Assembly (NCBI GenBank): GCA_904394195.1
Contig: CAJFNH010000048.1
Span: 1 to 8,221 of the forward strand
Direction: 5' to 3'
DNA from: Candidatus Gallimonas caecicola
GTDB lineage: Bacteria > Bacillota > Clostridia > Christensenellales > Borkfalkiaceae
DNA length: 8,221 bases
Part shown: positions 1 through 8,221 of the stretch, piece after piece
Layout of the letters: every line of letters starts with the position of its first letter
Numbering within the stretch: the stretch's first letter is position 1
The notes under the pieces: model-generated
Database searches by the model: none
Seen by the model: only the letters and a program-made list of their open reading frames with translations
What the model was told of the DNA's origin: nothing
Program-made: the position numbers and the translations under genes

Positions 1-12
1 ACGGAAAATCCA

Positions 13-21
13 TGGTATAAT
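13..21 (+). promoter_or_regulatory. Extended -10 promoter (TGnTATAAT)
   Basis: A TG dinucleotide at 13-14, one spacer base and a perfect TATAAT at 16-21 make an extended -10 element for the housekeeping sigma factor. Transcription would start around 27-29 and run rightward. A -35 box would lie before base 1, so it cannot be checked. The only thing downstream on this strand is the structured region that ends at the terminator at 616-647, so this is the likely promoter of that RNA. It is a pattern match only; no transcript data are available. Confidence 0.55.
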
Positions 22-27
22 AAAGGT

Positions 28-647
28 ACAAAAAGAAAATAACTTTCATGAAATGTTATTGACAAACAGAAGGTAGGACGGTCCGATGAACAGGTAACTG
101 CCCACGGGCACAGCGAAGAACGGCGGACAGGAACGTTCGCCCATCACAGGGAGACAAGGCGAAGGAAGGAATGTCTCCGAAAAATTCAATACAGGGAGGT
201 GTTGCAAGCAATGTTCAGGTTCATTTCCCAGGGATTGAAGATTTCGTAGAAGGAGGACAGACCAATGTACAATTCCAGCCGGAGGGCAGAGAATTAAATC
301 GGCTTTGACAAAAACACGCGGCAGGCAGTGACCTCCGCGACGGGCTATGGGCCCAGATATACAGGAGCGGAAGCCGAGAATCTCTCCCCTCGCCGGACAA
401 ACCGTTGAGGAAGGAGCAACAGATCCTGACGACCCAACGCAAGAGTGTGACTCCGCGGTAGCGCTCGGGCGGGAAGGAAGTCGGCAGGTCTGCGGGAAGA
501 TACAACCGGTGGTATCCGAGCGCAGACAGGCAGGGATCTGCCGGAATCTGCGGCAAGCGAGGCGGGGCGCGCAGGGAGTTCTCTGCCCGAACACAACTCA
601 ATCACGAATATAATTCCCCCGTGCGGTTGCGCGGGGGTCAGCTTTTT
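28..647 (+). ncRNA. Candidate large structured non-coding RNA (about 620 nt), family not recognised
   Basis: No reading frame here looks protein-like over its length, yet the stretch is bounded by an extended -10 promoter and a strong intrinsic terminator. Perfect or near-perfect short helices recur through it: 81-85/124-128 enclosing 99-102/107-110; 150-155/173-178; 187-192/199-204; 271-275/291-295; 317-321/335-339; 342-345/351-354; 365-369/462-466 as an alternative to 461-468/516-523; 499-503/512-516; 524-526/547-549 enclosing 529-533/538-542; and 571-576/581-586. A possible long-range pairing joins 105-110 to 584-589. Loops and joints are rich in GA runs, as in ornate RNAs. The length resembles OLE and ROOL RNAs, but I cannot match conserved motifs of either. 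RNase P RNA, tmRNA and SRP RNA do not fit. The helices were found by eye, without energy or covariation support. An alternative is an untranslated or decayed region. Confidence 0.42.
616..647 (+). terminator. Rho-independent terminator of the plus-strand transcript
   Basis: CCCCCGTGC (616-624) pairs with GCGCGGGGG (629-637) through nine pairs, including one G-T, around a GGTT tetraloop. Five bases later comes a run of five T (643-647). The strong GC stem with a U-tract is a typical intrinsic terminator for rightward transcription. No coding sequence ends just before it, which is why the upstream stretch is read as an RNA gene. Confidence 0.75.
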
Positions 648-975
648 GTGCGGATTTTCTTTTCCCTTTCTCCGGAAAAAGAGGCAGGACTCAAATCGCA
701 CCTTTTTCAAGGCGGAAATCATGGTTTCTTTTGGAAAGGGAAAAATGTTGCGGTCGACAGAATACGGCACTTTTTCTGCCTTCTTTGGCGCAGTAACACG
801 GCGTCGGGAAATGACGGCACGCCTTCCCGCGCGCCCATCCCCCTCATGATTCTTCCCTGCGAAATCCTGATCGATAAAACGTATCAGGGGACGCTTATGG
901 AGACGAGCTCCTGCTCTTTGCGAAGCCGAATGGCGGTAGCAAAAGCGATCAATGTTGCAGACGAAACTTCAGATG
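648..975. other. Intergenic stretch between two convergent terminators, nothing assigned
   Basis: No reading frame here has a convincing ribosome binding site or protein-like composition, and I see no tRNA, repeat array or recognisable RNA. The only local structure noticed is a hairpin at 866-888: CCTGAT and CG pair with CG and ATCAGG around an ATAAAA loop, with one bulged T. It has no T-tract after it. The stretch most likely separates the right-running RNA locus from the left-running opp operon. Confidence 0.6.
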
Positions 976-1007
976 AAAAAACTCCGCTTGTGCAGCGGAG
1001 TTTTTTT
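976..1007. terminator. Bidirectional terminator ending the opp operon
   Basis: ACTCCGCT (981-988) pairs perfectly with AGCGGAGT (994-1001) around a 5-nt loop. The stem is flanked by an A-run at 976-980 and a T-run through 1007, so it can extend to about 13 pairs and yields a U-tract in either direction. On the minus strand it begins 4 nt after the stop codon of the small gene at 1012-1266. That marks the end of the opp transcript, and it could also stop readthrough from the plus-strand locus. Confidence 0.85.
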
Positions 1008-1011
1008 GCGT

Positions 1012-1266
1012 TTAAAATTGCCAGCCGTTCAGCCAGAGCCAGAGGAGCAGGATGGTGATGCCGAAGCCGAATATGATGGCAAGGATGCGCGGCAGGTATG
1101 CAAGATACCCTGCGCGGATCATGGCGCGCCGTTCTTTGCGCGTCGGCTTATCCTCTTCCTTGACTTCCTTCCCGCTGTCGGGGCGGTACCACGGCATGCC
1201 TTCTACGTTCATATTGGCAACCGTTCTGCCGTCGTCCCATGCGGGGAGCTCTTTTTTACGCTTCAT
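1012..1266 (-). CDS. Small membrane protein of unknown function, last gene of the opp operon (84 aa)
   Basis: I do not recognise a named family. The ATG at 1266 overlaps the last 11 nt of oppF in another frame, and an AGGAG lies about 10 nt upstream inside oppF, so translation is probably coupled to oppF. The N-terminal half is soluble and charged, with a WDDGRT stretch at residues 10-15 and GMPWY at 23-27 that look like conserved anchors. It is followed by a K/R/E-rich segment at 32-50 and one hydrophobic, Trp-rich helix at about 58-80 ending WQF. This predicts one membrane span, with the basic segment most likely cytoplasmic by the positive-inside rule. The frame is open well upstream inside oppF, but composition there is typical of an antisense or shadow frame, so the internal ATG was chosen. 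The terminator follows immediately. An accessory role in peptide uptake is only an inference from position. Confidence 0.75.
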   Translation of the reverse strand: MKRKKELPAWDDGRTVANMNVEGMPWYRPDSGKEVKEEDKPTRKERRAMIRAGYLAYLPRILAIIFGFGITILLLWLWLNGWQF

Positions 1267-2385
1267 TGTTCGGGGTCTCCTGCGAGTACAGATGGCAGGC
1301 GCACAGATGGCCGTTGCCGTAGTCGATGAACTTGGGCGCGACCTCCTTGCAGATATCCATACAGTGCGCGCAGCGCGTATGGAACTTGCAGCCCCTGGGC
1401 GGATTGGCGGGGCTGGGAATATCGCCCTGCAGAATGATGCGCTTGACCTGATAGTGCGGGTCGGGCACTGGCACGGCGGAAAAAAGCGCCTGCGTGTAGG
1501 GGTGCATGGGGTTGGAGAAGATGTCCTTTTTATCCCCCATCTCCACAAAGTTGCCCAGATACATGACGCCCACCCTGTCCGAAATGTGCTGAACGACGGA
1601 CAGGTCGTGCGAGATGAACAGATAAGTCAGGTTGAGATTGTCCTGCAGTTCCTTCAGAAGGTTGACGATCTGCGCCTGGATGGACACGTCGAGCGCCGAA
1701 ACGGGCTCGTCGCAGACCACAAACTTGGGATTGAGCGCAAGCGCACGCGCAATGCAGATACGCTGGCGCTGACCGCCCGAGAATTCGTGCGGGTAGCGGT
1801 CGAAATAGAAATCCTGCAGACCGCACTTGCGCATGACGGAGATGACATAGTCGCGGTACTCCGTGCGCGGCACGATGCCGTGCACTTTGACCGCCTCGCC
1901 GATGATCTCGCCGACGGGCATACGGGGCGGAAGGCTGGAGTAAGGGTCCTGAAAGACGATCTGCATCTGCGGACGCAGCGCGCGCATTTCCTTTCCCTTG
2001 ATCCTTGTGATATCCTTGCCCTCGAAGTACACCCTGCCCGCCGTGATATCGTGCAGGCGCAGGATGCTTCTGCCCATCGTAGACTTACCGCAGCCCGACT
2101 CGCCCACGATGCCCAGCGTCTGGCCGCGGCGCACGTCAAAGGAGACGCCGTCCACCGCCTTGGTGTATGTTTTGACGTATTCGAGCTTGCGGCGCGTCTT
2201 CATGAGCGGCACGCCGTTGCCGTCCACAAGGGGCTCCTCGCCCTCGGCGCTCTCCAGGGGAACGCACTCGGAGACCAGCTTCCATTCCTTGCGGATGAGG
2301 AAGTGCTTTTTGAGGTCTCTGACTTCGAGAATATTCGCGGGATCGTGCTCGAACTCGTCCTGCACGGCATGTTCCTGTTTTTCGC

Positions 2386-2389
<4 letters not shown>
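1256..2389 (-). CDS. oppF: Oligopeptide ABC transporter ATP-binding protein OppF (377 aa)
   Basis: One of the two ATPases that power peptide import through OppBC at the inner face of the membrane. Visible motifs are Walker A GESGCGKST (residues 96-104), Q-loop Q147, signature FSGGQ (203-207), Walker B ending in D227-E228 with the catalytic Glu, D-loop SALD (231-234) and H-loop H261, so the ATP site looks intact. The C-terminal oligopeptide-type region has C334, C340, C347 and C365, the cysteine pattern linked in this family to an iron-sulfur cluster. Between the first strand (about residue 32) and the usual KAVDGVSF segment (78-84) lies a longer than usual insert including EPLVDGNGVPL (52-62). 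The ATG at 2389 overlaps the oppD stop (ATGA) and has AAGGAGG 7 nt upstream. The frame stays open further upstream to 2518, but that part lies within oppD and is not protein-like. Function by homology is secure; dipeptide versus oligopeptide preference is not determined. Confidence 0.95.
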
Positions 2390-3903
<1,514 letters not shown>

Positions 3904-3907
3904 AGCC

Positions 3908-5020
3908 TTACCTCTTCATCTTGGGATCGAGCGCGTCTCGAAGGCCGTCGCCGATAAAGTTGAAAGACAACACGGCGAGGATGATCATGATACCGGCAGG
4001 CAGCCAATCCATGACGTAGTAGCTCAAAATGTCGGTATTCTGGGTGGCGCGTTGCACCATCTGCCCCCACGACGCCATATCGGGCGCGACGCCCAGACCC
4101 AGGAAGGAGAGCGTAGCCTCGTACAGAATGATGGAGCCAAGCCCGAGCGTCATGGACACGATGAGCTGCGGCATGACGTTGGGAATGAGGTGATGGAAGA
4201 TCTTGCGCATGGGTCCCATGCCCAACGCCTCTGCCGCCACGATATACTCCTGCTCGCGCAGGAACAGGATCTGACCGCGCACCAGCCTTGCAACGCCCGT
4301 CCAGCTCAACAGCGACAGGATGCCCAGCATGAAGTAGATGCGCAGCGACGGGTCGCCGTCGATACCGTCGTATATGGCGCCCACGATGAGCAGGATGGGA
4401 AGGCTGGGGATACAGTTCAGGATATCCACGATGCGCATGATGATCATGTCCACCCACTTGCCGAAGTACCCGGCAAGCCCGCCCAGAATAATGCCGATGA
4501 CGGTGTAAATGATAACGACGAGGAAACTCAACATGAGCGAAAGCCTGCCGCCGTACATCAGGCGCACGAAGATATCGCGCCCGTTCTCGTCGGTACCGAA
4601 CACATGCAGACGGGAATTTTCCCCTTCATGACTGTAAGTAAAGGGGTCGGCGTGAATGTTCAGTTCGGGTGTGTACTCCTCCACCGAATAAACGATGACA
4701 TCTTCGCCGTTGATCTTGGTCTCGATGGAGATGATGGTGTACATCGTCTCGCCGCCCGAGTCATCCGACTCCGATTCTCCCCAGGGCACAAAGAGCGGCC
4801 CCAGGAAGGAGAAGATGAGCAGGAATATGAACATACACAGCCCGATGATGGAGAGCTTGGAGCGGAAAAAGCGCTTGACGACCAGACGGGCGGGCGAGAT
4901 GATACGCGTTTTATCCGCAATGGATTCGCGCGCCTCTTCGGGCGTCTCCGGCTCCTGTTCGGGGAGTTCGGGCTGGTCGGGAGCCCTTTCGGGAATGATG
5001 TCTTTTGTGATTTCTTCCAC
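3908..5020 (-). CDS. oppC: Oligopeptide ABC transporter permease OppC (370 aa, GTG start)
   Basis: Integral membrane half-channel that pairs with OppB. The N-terminus (1-45) is acidic and proline-rich, followed by TM1 (about 54-78), an external loop (about 80-140) longer than usual, and the family hallmark FGTDENGRDIF (141-151). Further spans lie at about 160-184, 205-218, 228-246, 284-304 and 340-357. The EAA coupling loop that docks on the ATPases is at about 258-284 (EYIVAAEALGMGPMRK). The C-terminus DGLRDALDPKMKR is typical. The start is taken as GTG at 5020 because TAAGGAGG lies 8 nt upstream and the gene then begins 13 nt after oppB. The frame runs open to an ATG at 5185, but that would add an Arg/Ser-rich stretch inside oppB that is unlike any permease N-terminus. 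The short, mostly cytoplasmic acidic tail and the enlarged loop are the unusual points. Confidence 0.93.
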   Translation of the reverse strand: MEEITKDIIPERAPDQPELPEQEPETPEEARESIADKTRIISPARLVVKRFFRSKLSIIGLCMFIFLLIFSFLGPLFVPWGESESDDSGGETMYTIISIETKINGEDVIVYSVEEYTPELNIHADPFTYSHEGENSRLHVFGTDENGRDIFVRLMYGGRLSLMLSFLVVIIYTVIGIILGGLAGYFGKWVDMIIMRIVDILNCIPSLPILLIVGAIYDGIDGDPSLRIYFMLGILSLLSWTGVARLVRGQILFLREQEYIVAAEALGMGPMRKIFHHLIPNVMPQLIVSMTLGLGSIILYEATLSFLGLGVAPDMASWGQMVQRATQNTDILSYYVMDWLPAGIMIILAVLSFNFIGDGLRDALDPKMKR

Positions 5021-5028
5021 GGAAGAGT

Positions 5029-5036
5029 CCTCCTTA
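5029..5036 (-). promoter_or_regulatory. Ribosome binding site of oppC fused to the oppB stop codon
   Basis: TAAGGAGG contains the oppB stop codon TAA (5034-5036) and runs straight into the Shine-Dalgarno core, 8 nt before GTG at 5020. This decides the oppC start and suggests that ribosomes finishing oppB restart on oppC. Confidence 0.88.
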
Positions 5037-6032
5037 TTTGGTGATCTTGATGCGCGGGTCAACGAGCATGTAAGTGATATCGGAGAGCAGCGTGCCGATG
5101 ACCGTGAGCACCGCGATGAACATGTTGTAGCCCATGATGAAGGGGATATCGCCCTGGCTGAGGGCGCGGTACGCGATCTGACCAATGCCGGGCAGCGCGA
5201 ACACCTGCTCCAGGATCATCATACCGCCGAACAAGCTGGGGATGACGCCCGCCATCATCGTGACGATGGGCACCATGGTGTTGCGGAACACATGCTTATA
5301 GATGACGGTGCGTTCGGAGAGTCCCTTGGCGCGCGCCGTGCGGATATAGTCCTGGTTGAGCACCTCCAGCGTGTTGGTGCGCGTGTGGCGCATGAGCCCG
5401 CCGATGGAGACGATGGTGATGGCGACCATGGGCAGCACGATGTGCCAAAGCATGTTGCCGAAGCGCCCCCACGGGTTGTTCGACCAGTCCACCGTGACGT
5501 CCAGCAGCCCGTTCACGGGGAACCAGCCCAGGTCGACCGCAAACACCTTGATGAGCAGGATGGCGATGAAGAAGGACGGGAAGGAGATGCCGATCATCGC
5601 CAGCACCGTGGTCGTATAGTCCACCGCGCCGTACTGCCGGGTCGCCGCCTTGATACCGAGCGGAATGGAAATGACATATTGCAGCACGAACGCCGCAAGC
5701 GCGATGCCGAAAGAGATCCACATGTGCTCGGCGATGACATCCGTCACGGGCTCGTTATACAGGAAAGAGGTGCCCAGATCGCCGTGAAAAACGGAGGTGA
5801 GCCAGTTCCAGTAGCCGCGGCAGATGCCCAGGAAGGAGCTGTCCTCCAATCCGTAGAGGGCGCGGATGCGGTACAGTTCTTCCGCGCTGATCGTCCCCTG
5901 CAGCGACTGCGAGAGGAACTTCTGTTCAACGTAATCCATGGGCAGCAGCCTGATAAGCAGGTAGAGCAGCATGGACACGATGAGCAGGATGAGCGCGGAG
6001 TACAGCACGCGCTTGATAATGTATTTTACCAT
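5034..6032 (-). CDS. oppB: Oligopeptide ABC transporter permease OppB (332 aa)
   Basis: Integral membrane half-channel of the peptide importer. It opens with the family-typical MVKYIIKRVLYSALILLIVSM-like signal-anchor segment (TM1 about 9-29). An external loop follows, containing HGDLGTSF (83-90), then spans at about 103-125, 140-163, 196-213, 255-277 and 300-322. The EAA loop DYIRTARAKGLSERTVIYKH (228-247), which contacts the ATPases, is clear, and the protein ends in VDPRIKITK as most OppB/DppB do. The length is normal for the family. The ATG at 6032 has GGAGAG 7 nt upstream, and the gene starts 35 nt after the oppA stop with no terminator-like hairpin in the gap, so it is co-transcribed with oppA. 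Nothing in it looks broken. Confidence 0.95.
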   Translation of the reverse strand: MVKYIIKRVLYSALILLIVSMLLYLLIRLLPMDYVEQKFLSQSLQGTISAEELYRIRALYGLEDSSFLGICRGYWNWLTSVFHGDLGTSFLYNEPVTDVIAEHMWISFGIALAAFVLQYVISIPLGIKAATRQYGAVDYTTTVLAMIGISFPSFFIAILLIKVFAVDLGWFPVNGLLDVTVDWSNNPWGRFGNMLWHIVLPMVAITIVSIGGLMRHTRTNTLEVLNQDYIRTARAKGLSERTVIYKHVFRNTMVPIVTMMAGVIPSLFGGMMILEQVFALPGIGQIAYRALSQGDIPFIMGYNMFIAVLTVIGTLLSDITYMLVDPRIKITK

Positions 6033-6067
6033 AGATATTCTCTCCGGTGTGCAAGGCTGAAATTGCC

Positions 6068-8221
6068 TTACGCTTCTTCTTGCGCGTAGCTGACCAGCCA
6101 GATCTTGGAAAGCGGGCTCTGGAACGCCGTGGACTCATCGAAGAGTGCGAGCGTCGCCTCGTCGAACAGGCCGTTGGCGAACACATAGAGCGCGCTTCTC
6201 TGATAGAGCGGGAACTCGACTGCAAGTTCCATGACCAGGTCGAGCGCGCACAGGCCCTCCATGTTGGCGCTGATGTTGTTCTCCGTGATGGTGACGTCGT
6301 GCAACTCCGTCGAGCCCGGAGCGGAATCGGTGATCGTGTACAGCTTATCCGTTGTGGAAACGGAGTAGGCGTTGCGGCGCAGATGCGGATCCGTCGTCTC
6401 GCGGCCCTCTTCGATCTTCGCGGCGAGCGCTTCGAGCAAATCCTTTTCAAGGTCTGCGTCGTAGTCGTCCGTCTGGCGCTCGATGGAAGGGAAGCCCCAG
6501 TTGAGGATACTCGTCGCCGTCGAATCCATGTGATAGACCTGATACATGTCGGGGTCGGAGGAGGAGCTCCACGCAGCCGCCCACACCTCGAGTTGACCGC
6601 TTGCCAGCTTGGAGAGCGCGGTGGAGTCCGTCGTCACCGTGATATCGAAACCGACACTGTTGAGGATTCGCGCCGACTGCACGAGGGTGTTGTAGGCGGG
6701 GTGGTCGACGGAGTCGCCCGCGACGGTAAAGGTGTAGTGCAGCGTTTCGCCCTCGCTGTTGACGAGCAAGGCGTCCTTATTCGTCTCCGTATAGCCTGCG
6801 CGGCGCGCAAAGGCAAGCGCGAGGGAGCCGGTGGGGTCGTAAGGATAATACGCCTCGGCGTCCGAAGGATAGTAGGTGACGTCGTGCATATTTCCCTTCT
6901 CGTCCGCCTCCTGATAGGCGACCAGCACCGTGGACATGGGCCTGTAGAGGATGGAGGCAAGCGTGCCGCCGCCGTAGTAGTCGAGCACGGGGTTGGTGTT
7001 GAAGGTGGTCATGATCGCCTTGCGGATATCGATGTCTGGCACGAAGGAGGCGTTGATGCCGATATAGCCGTAGCCGAGGTTATCGGTGATGCGGTAGTCG
7101 AGCGTTTCGGCGTCCTCCCCTTCCAGTCTGCCCATCGTATCGCTGCTTGCCGTGGGCGAACCGTAGTGCACGGTGCCCGAATTGATGGCATCGTAGAGCA
7201 GCGACTGCGAAACGACCTGATAGCGCAGGAAGCGGATCTTGGGCGCGCCCAGAAGGAAGTTATCGTTGCGTTCGAAGTAGACGATATTGTCGCTGTAGAA
7301 GTCGCTCTTGGCGATCTTCTCCGTTGCGGAGGAGCCGCCGTCGCGCGTGGCGCGGTAGGGCCCTGCGCCCAGGGGCACCTGGATGGCGCGCACTTCGTTC
7401 ATGAAGTCCGCATTGGACCAGGAGACGCCGAAGTTGTAGTCAGCCGGATCCACGTCGGGGCCGTAGTTGAACTGTTTGGCAATGGGCGAATAGTAGTGCA
7501 GGGGCGCGACCGTGACGGAGAAGTTCTGGATGGCCTTGGGGTCCTCGCCGTTGATGCGGATCTTCAGAATGTCCAGCTCCTTGCCGAGCTCTTTCCATTC
7601 CGTCACGTCGCCGGCGGAGTTGTAGCTCACGGGGATGCGCGTGTTGCGCTCCGTCGTGATGCCCGAAACGGAGGTGATGTTCAGGTCGGCAATGCCGTCG
7701 CCGTCCTCGTCGAAATCCTTGAGGATTTCGTCCGAGACGAGGTAGGAACGGAAGGTCTGCGCCGTGGCATAGTAGTAGATGATATCCACCAGGTTGTCAC
7801 GGTAGCTCTGCGTAGCCGACTGCCTGCCGCCCAGCATGACATTATAGATGTAGTTGACGAGCGTCTCCTGATCGGTCGCCATGTTCTGGTCGTAGTTGCG
7901 CGTCACTTCATAGGTCACGTTGCCGGTAGCGCTGTCGCGGATGGAACGCACGGTGATCTGCCCGTAGTTATACAGGAACACCTCGTAATTGCCGCGGAAA
8001 TCGTACTTTTCGTACTCCGTCATCTCCACGTTCATTGCCGTCGTCCAGTCGGAGTTGAGCTCCTCCAGAAAGAGCTCGTGCACCTTGTCGACGTCGGAAG
8101 TCATCTGCGTATCGCCGCCGTTGATGACGCTCGCCGAGCTGTTGTCGTTCTGCGCCCAGTCGCGGATGGTCTCGACGCGCGCTTCCGCCGCGCCGTTGTA
8201 GACCTCTTCGAACTGCTCCTG
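6068..8221 (-). CDS. oppA: Peptide-binding protein OppA-like (SBP family 5), N-terminus outside window (717 aa visible)
   Basis: Extracytoplasmic receptor that delivers peptides to OppBC. The frame is open to base 8221, so the start, signal peptide and any lipobox Cys are not visible; an internal ATG at 8104 is not the start. Family-5 landmarks, numbered from the visible end, are VAPLHYY (238-244), PLGAGPY (283-289), YGYIGIN (384-390) followed by DIRKAI and a helix typical of this fold, AAWSSSSDPDMYQVY (549-563), and a C-terminal EFPLYQR segment (669-675). Classical OppA is about 540 aa, whereas more than 717 aa are present here. The extra part lies before about residue 190 and near 600-650. 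DEDGDGIAD (171-179) has the spacing of a calcium-binding DxDxDG loop. Long binding proteins with an APLHYY segment are, to my knowledge, common in Clostridia. Ligand preference cannot be read from the sequence. Confidence 0.92.
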   Translation of the reverse strand, partial: QEQFEEVYNGAAEARVETIRDWAQNDNSSASVINGGDTQMTSDVDKVHELFLEELNSDWTTAMNVEMTEYEKYDFRGNYEVFLYNYGQITVRSIRDSATGNVTYEVTRNYDQNMATDQETLVNYIYNVMLGGRQSATQSYRDNLVDIIYYYATAQTFRSYLVSDEILKDFDEDGDGIADLNITSVSGITTERNTRIPVSYNSAGDVTEWKELGKELDILKIRINGEDPKAIQNFSVTVAPLHYYSPIAKQFNYGPDVDPADYNFGVSWSNADFMNEVRAIQVPLGAGPYRATRDGGSSATEKIAKSDFYSDNIVYFERNDNFLLGAPKIRFLRYQVVSQSLLYDAINSGTVHYGSPTASSDTMGRLEGEDAETLDYRITDNLGYGYIGINASFVPDIDIRKAIMTTFNTNPVLDYYGGGTLASILYRPMSTVLVAYQEADEKGNMHDVTYYPSDAEAYYPYDPTGSLALAFARRAGYTETNKDALLVNSEGETLHYTFTVAGDSVDHPAYNTLVQSARILNSVGFDITVTTDSTALSKLASGQLEVWAAAWSSSSDPDMYQVYHMDSTATSILNWGFPSIERQTDDYDADLEKDLLEALAAKIEEGRETTDPHLRRNAYSVSTTDKLYTITDSAPGSTELHDVTITENNISANMEGLCALDLVMELAVEFPLYQRSALYVFANGLFDEATLALFDESTAFQSPLSKIWLVSYAQEEA

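Noticed and set aside
38..60. AT-rich hairpin with an A-run on its left, as a minus-strand terminator
   Set aside because: The stem is almost all A-T with a bulge and no minus-strand gene ends there; it is more easily the first hairpin of the plus-strand RNA.
59..64. Perfect TTGACA as a -35 box
   Set aside because: About 17 nt downstream there is only TCCGAT, not a usable -10, so this is less likely a promoter than the extended -10 at 13-21.
46..594. Minus-strand open frame of 182 codons across the candidate RNA region
   Set aside because: Its translation is Ser/Pro/Cys/Arg-rich without any fold-like pattern, it has no ribosome binding site, and it runs opposite to the promoter and terminator seen.
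347..613. Plus-strand open frame of 88 codons inside the candidate RNA
   Set aside because: No Shine-Dalgarno sequence before its ATG, unprotein-like composition, and it ends at the base of the terminator by chance.
609..614. TATAAT just before the terminator
   Set aside because: No -35-like sequence at the right distance, no extended TG, and transcription would enter a terminator at once.
28..647. RNase P RNA, tmRNA or SRP RNA as the identity of the structured region
   Set aside because: The conserved RNase P GAGGAAAGTCC-type core, a tmRNA-like start and CCA end, and the SRP domain IV signature are all missing. GGAAGGAAG at 473-481 recalls SRP but its flanking bases do not pair as required.
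6033..6067. Processing hairpin or attenuator between oppA and oppB
   Set aside because: The 35-nt gap contains only a 3-pair possible stem, so nothing supports differential expression here.

Overview
The window looks like a fragment of a fairly GC-rich genome of the Bacillota, most probably a Clostridia-type gut or anaerobic bacterium. The reasons are the strong AGGAGG-type ribosome binding sites, U-tract terminators, an unusually long peptide-binding protein of a kind I associate with Clostridia, and peptide-transporter ATPases carrying insertions. The lineage is inferred from style, not from a marker gene.

From 8221 down to about 976, everything lies on the minus strand and forms one operon for an oligopeptide/dipeptide (Opp/Dpp) ABC importer, in the order oppA (5' end outside the window), oppB, oppC, oppD, oppF, then a small membrane-protein gene, then a hairpin terminator. 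Gaps are tiny or negative: 35 nt between A and B, 13 nt between B and C, 4 nt between C and D, an ATGA overlap between D and F, and an 11-nt overlap between F and the small gene. The binding protein captures peptides outside the cell, OppB and OppC form the membrane channel, and OppD and OppF hydrolyse ATP. The small protein has no recognised function, but its position suggests co-expression with the transporter.

The subunits differ from textbook versions. OppD is 505 aa because of a basic N-terminal extension and a repeat-containing insertion between Walker A and the Q-loop. OppF has a shorter insertion with the same D-x-x-G-x-P motif. OppA exceeds 717 aa and carries a DxDxDG calcium-type loop.

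From 1 to about 650 there is no convincing protein gene. This stretch begins with an extended -10 promoter (TG-n-TATAAT), ends in a strong rho-independent terminator, and in between contains many short perfect inverted repeats. It reads best as a separate plus-strand transcript of about 620 nt, a candidate large structured non-coding RNA converging on the opp operon. I do not recognise its family. Its size is similar to that of OLE and ROOL RNAs. The stretch 648-975, between the two convergent terminators, holds nothing I can assign beyond one hairpin.
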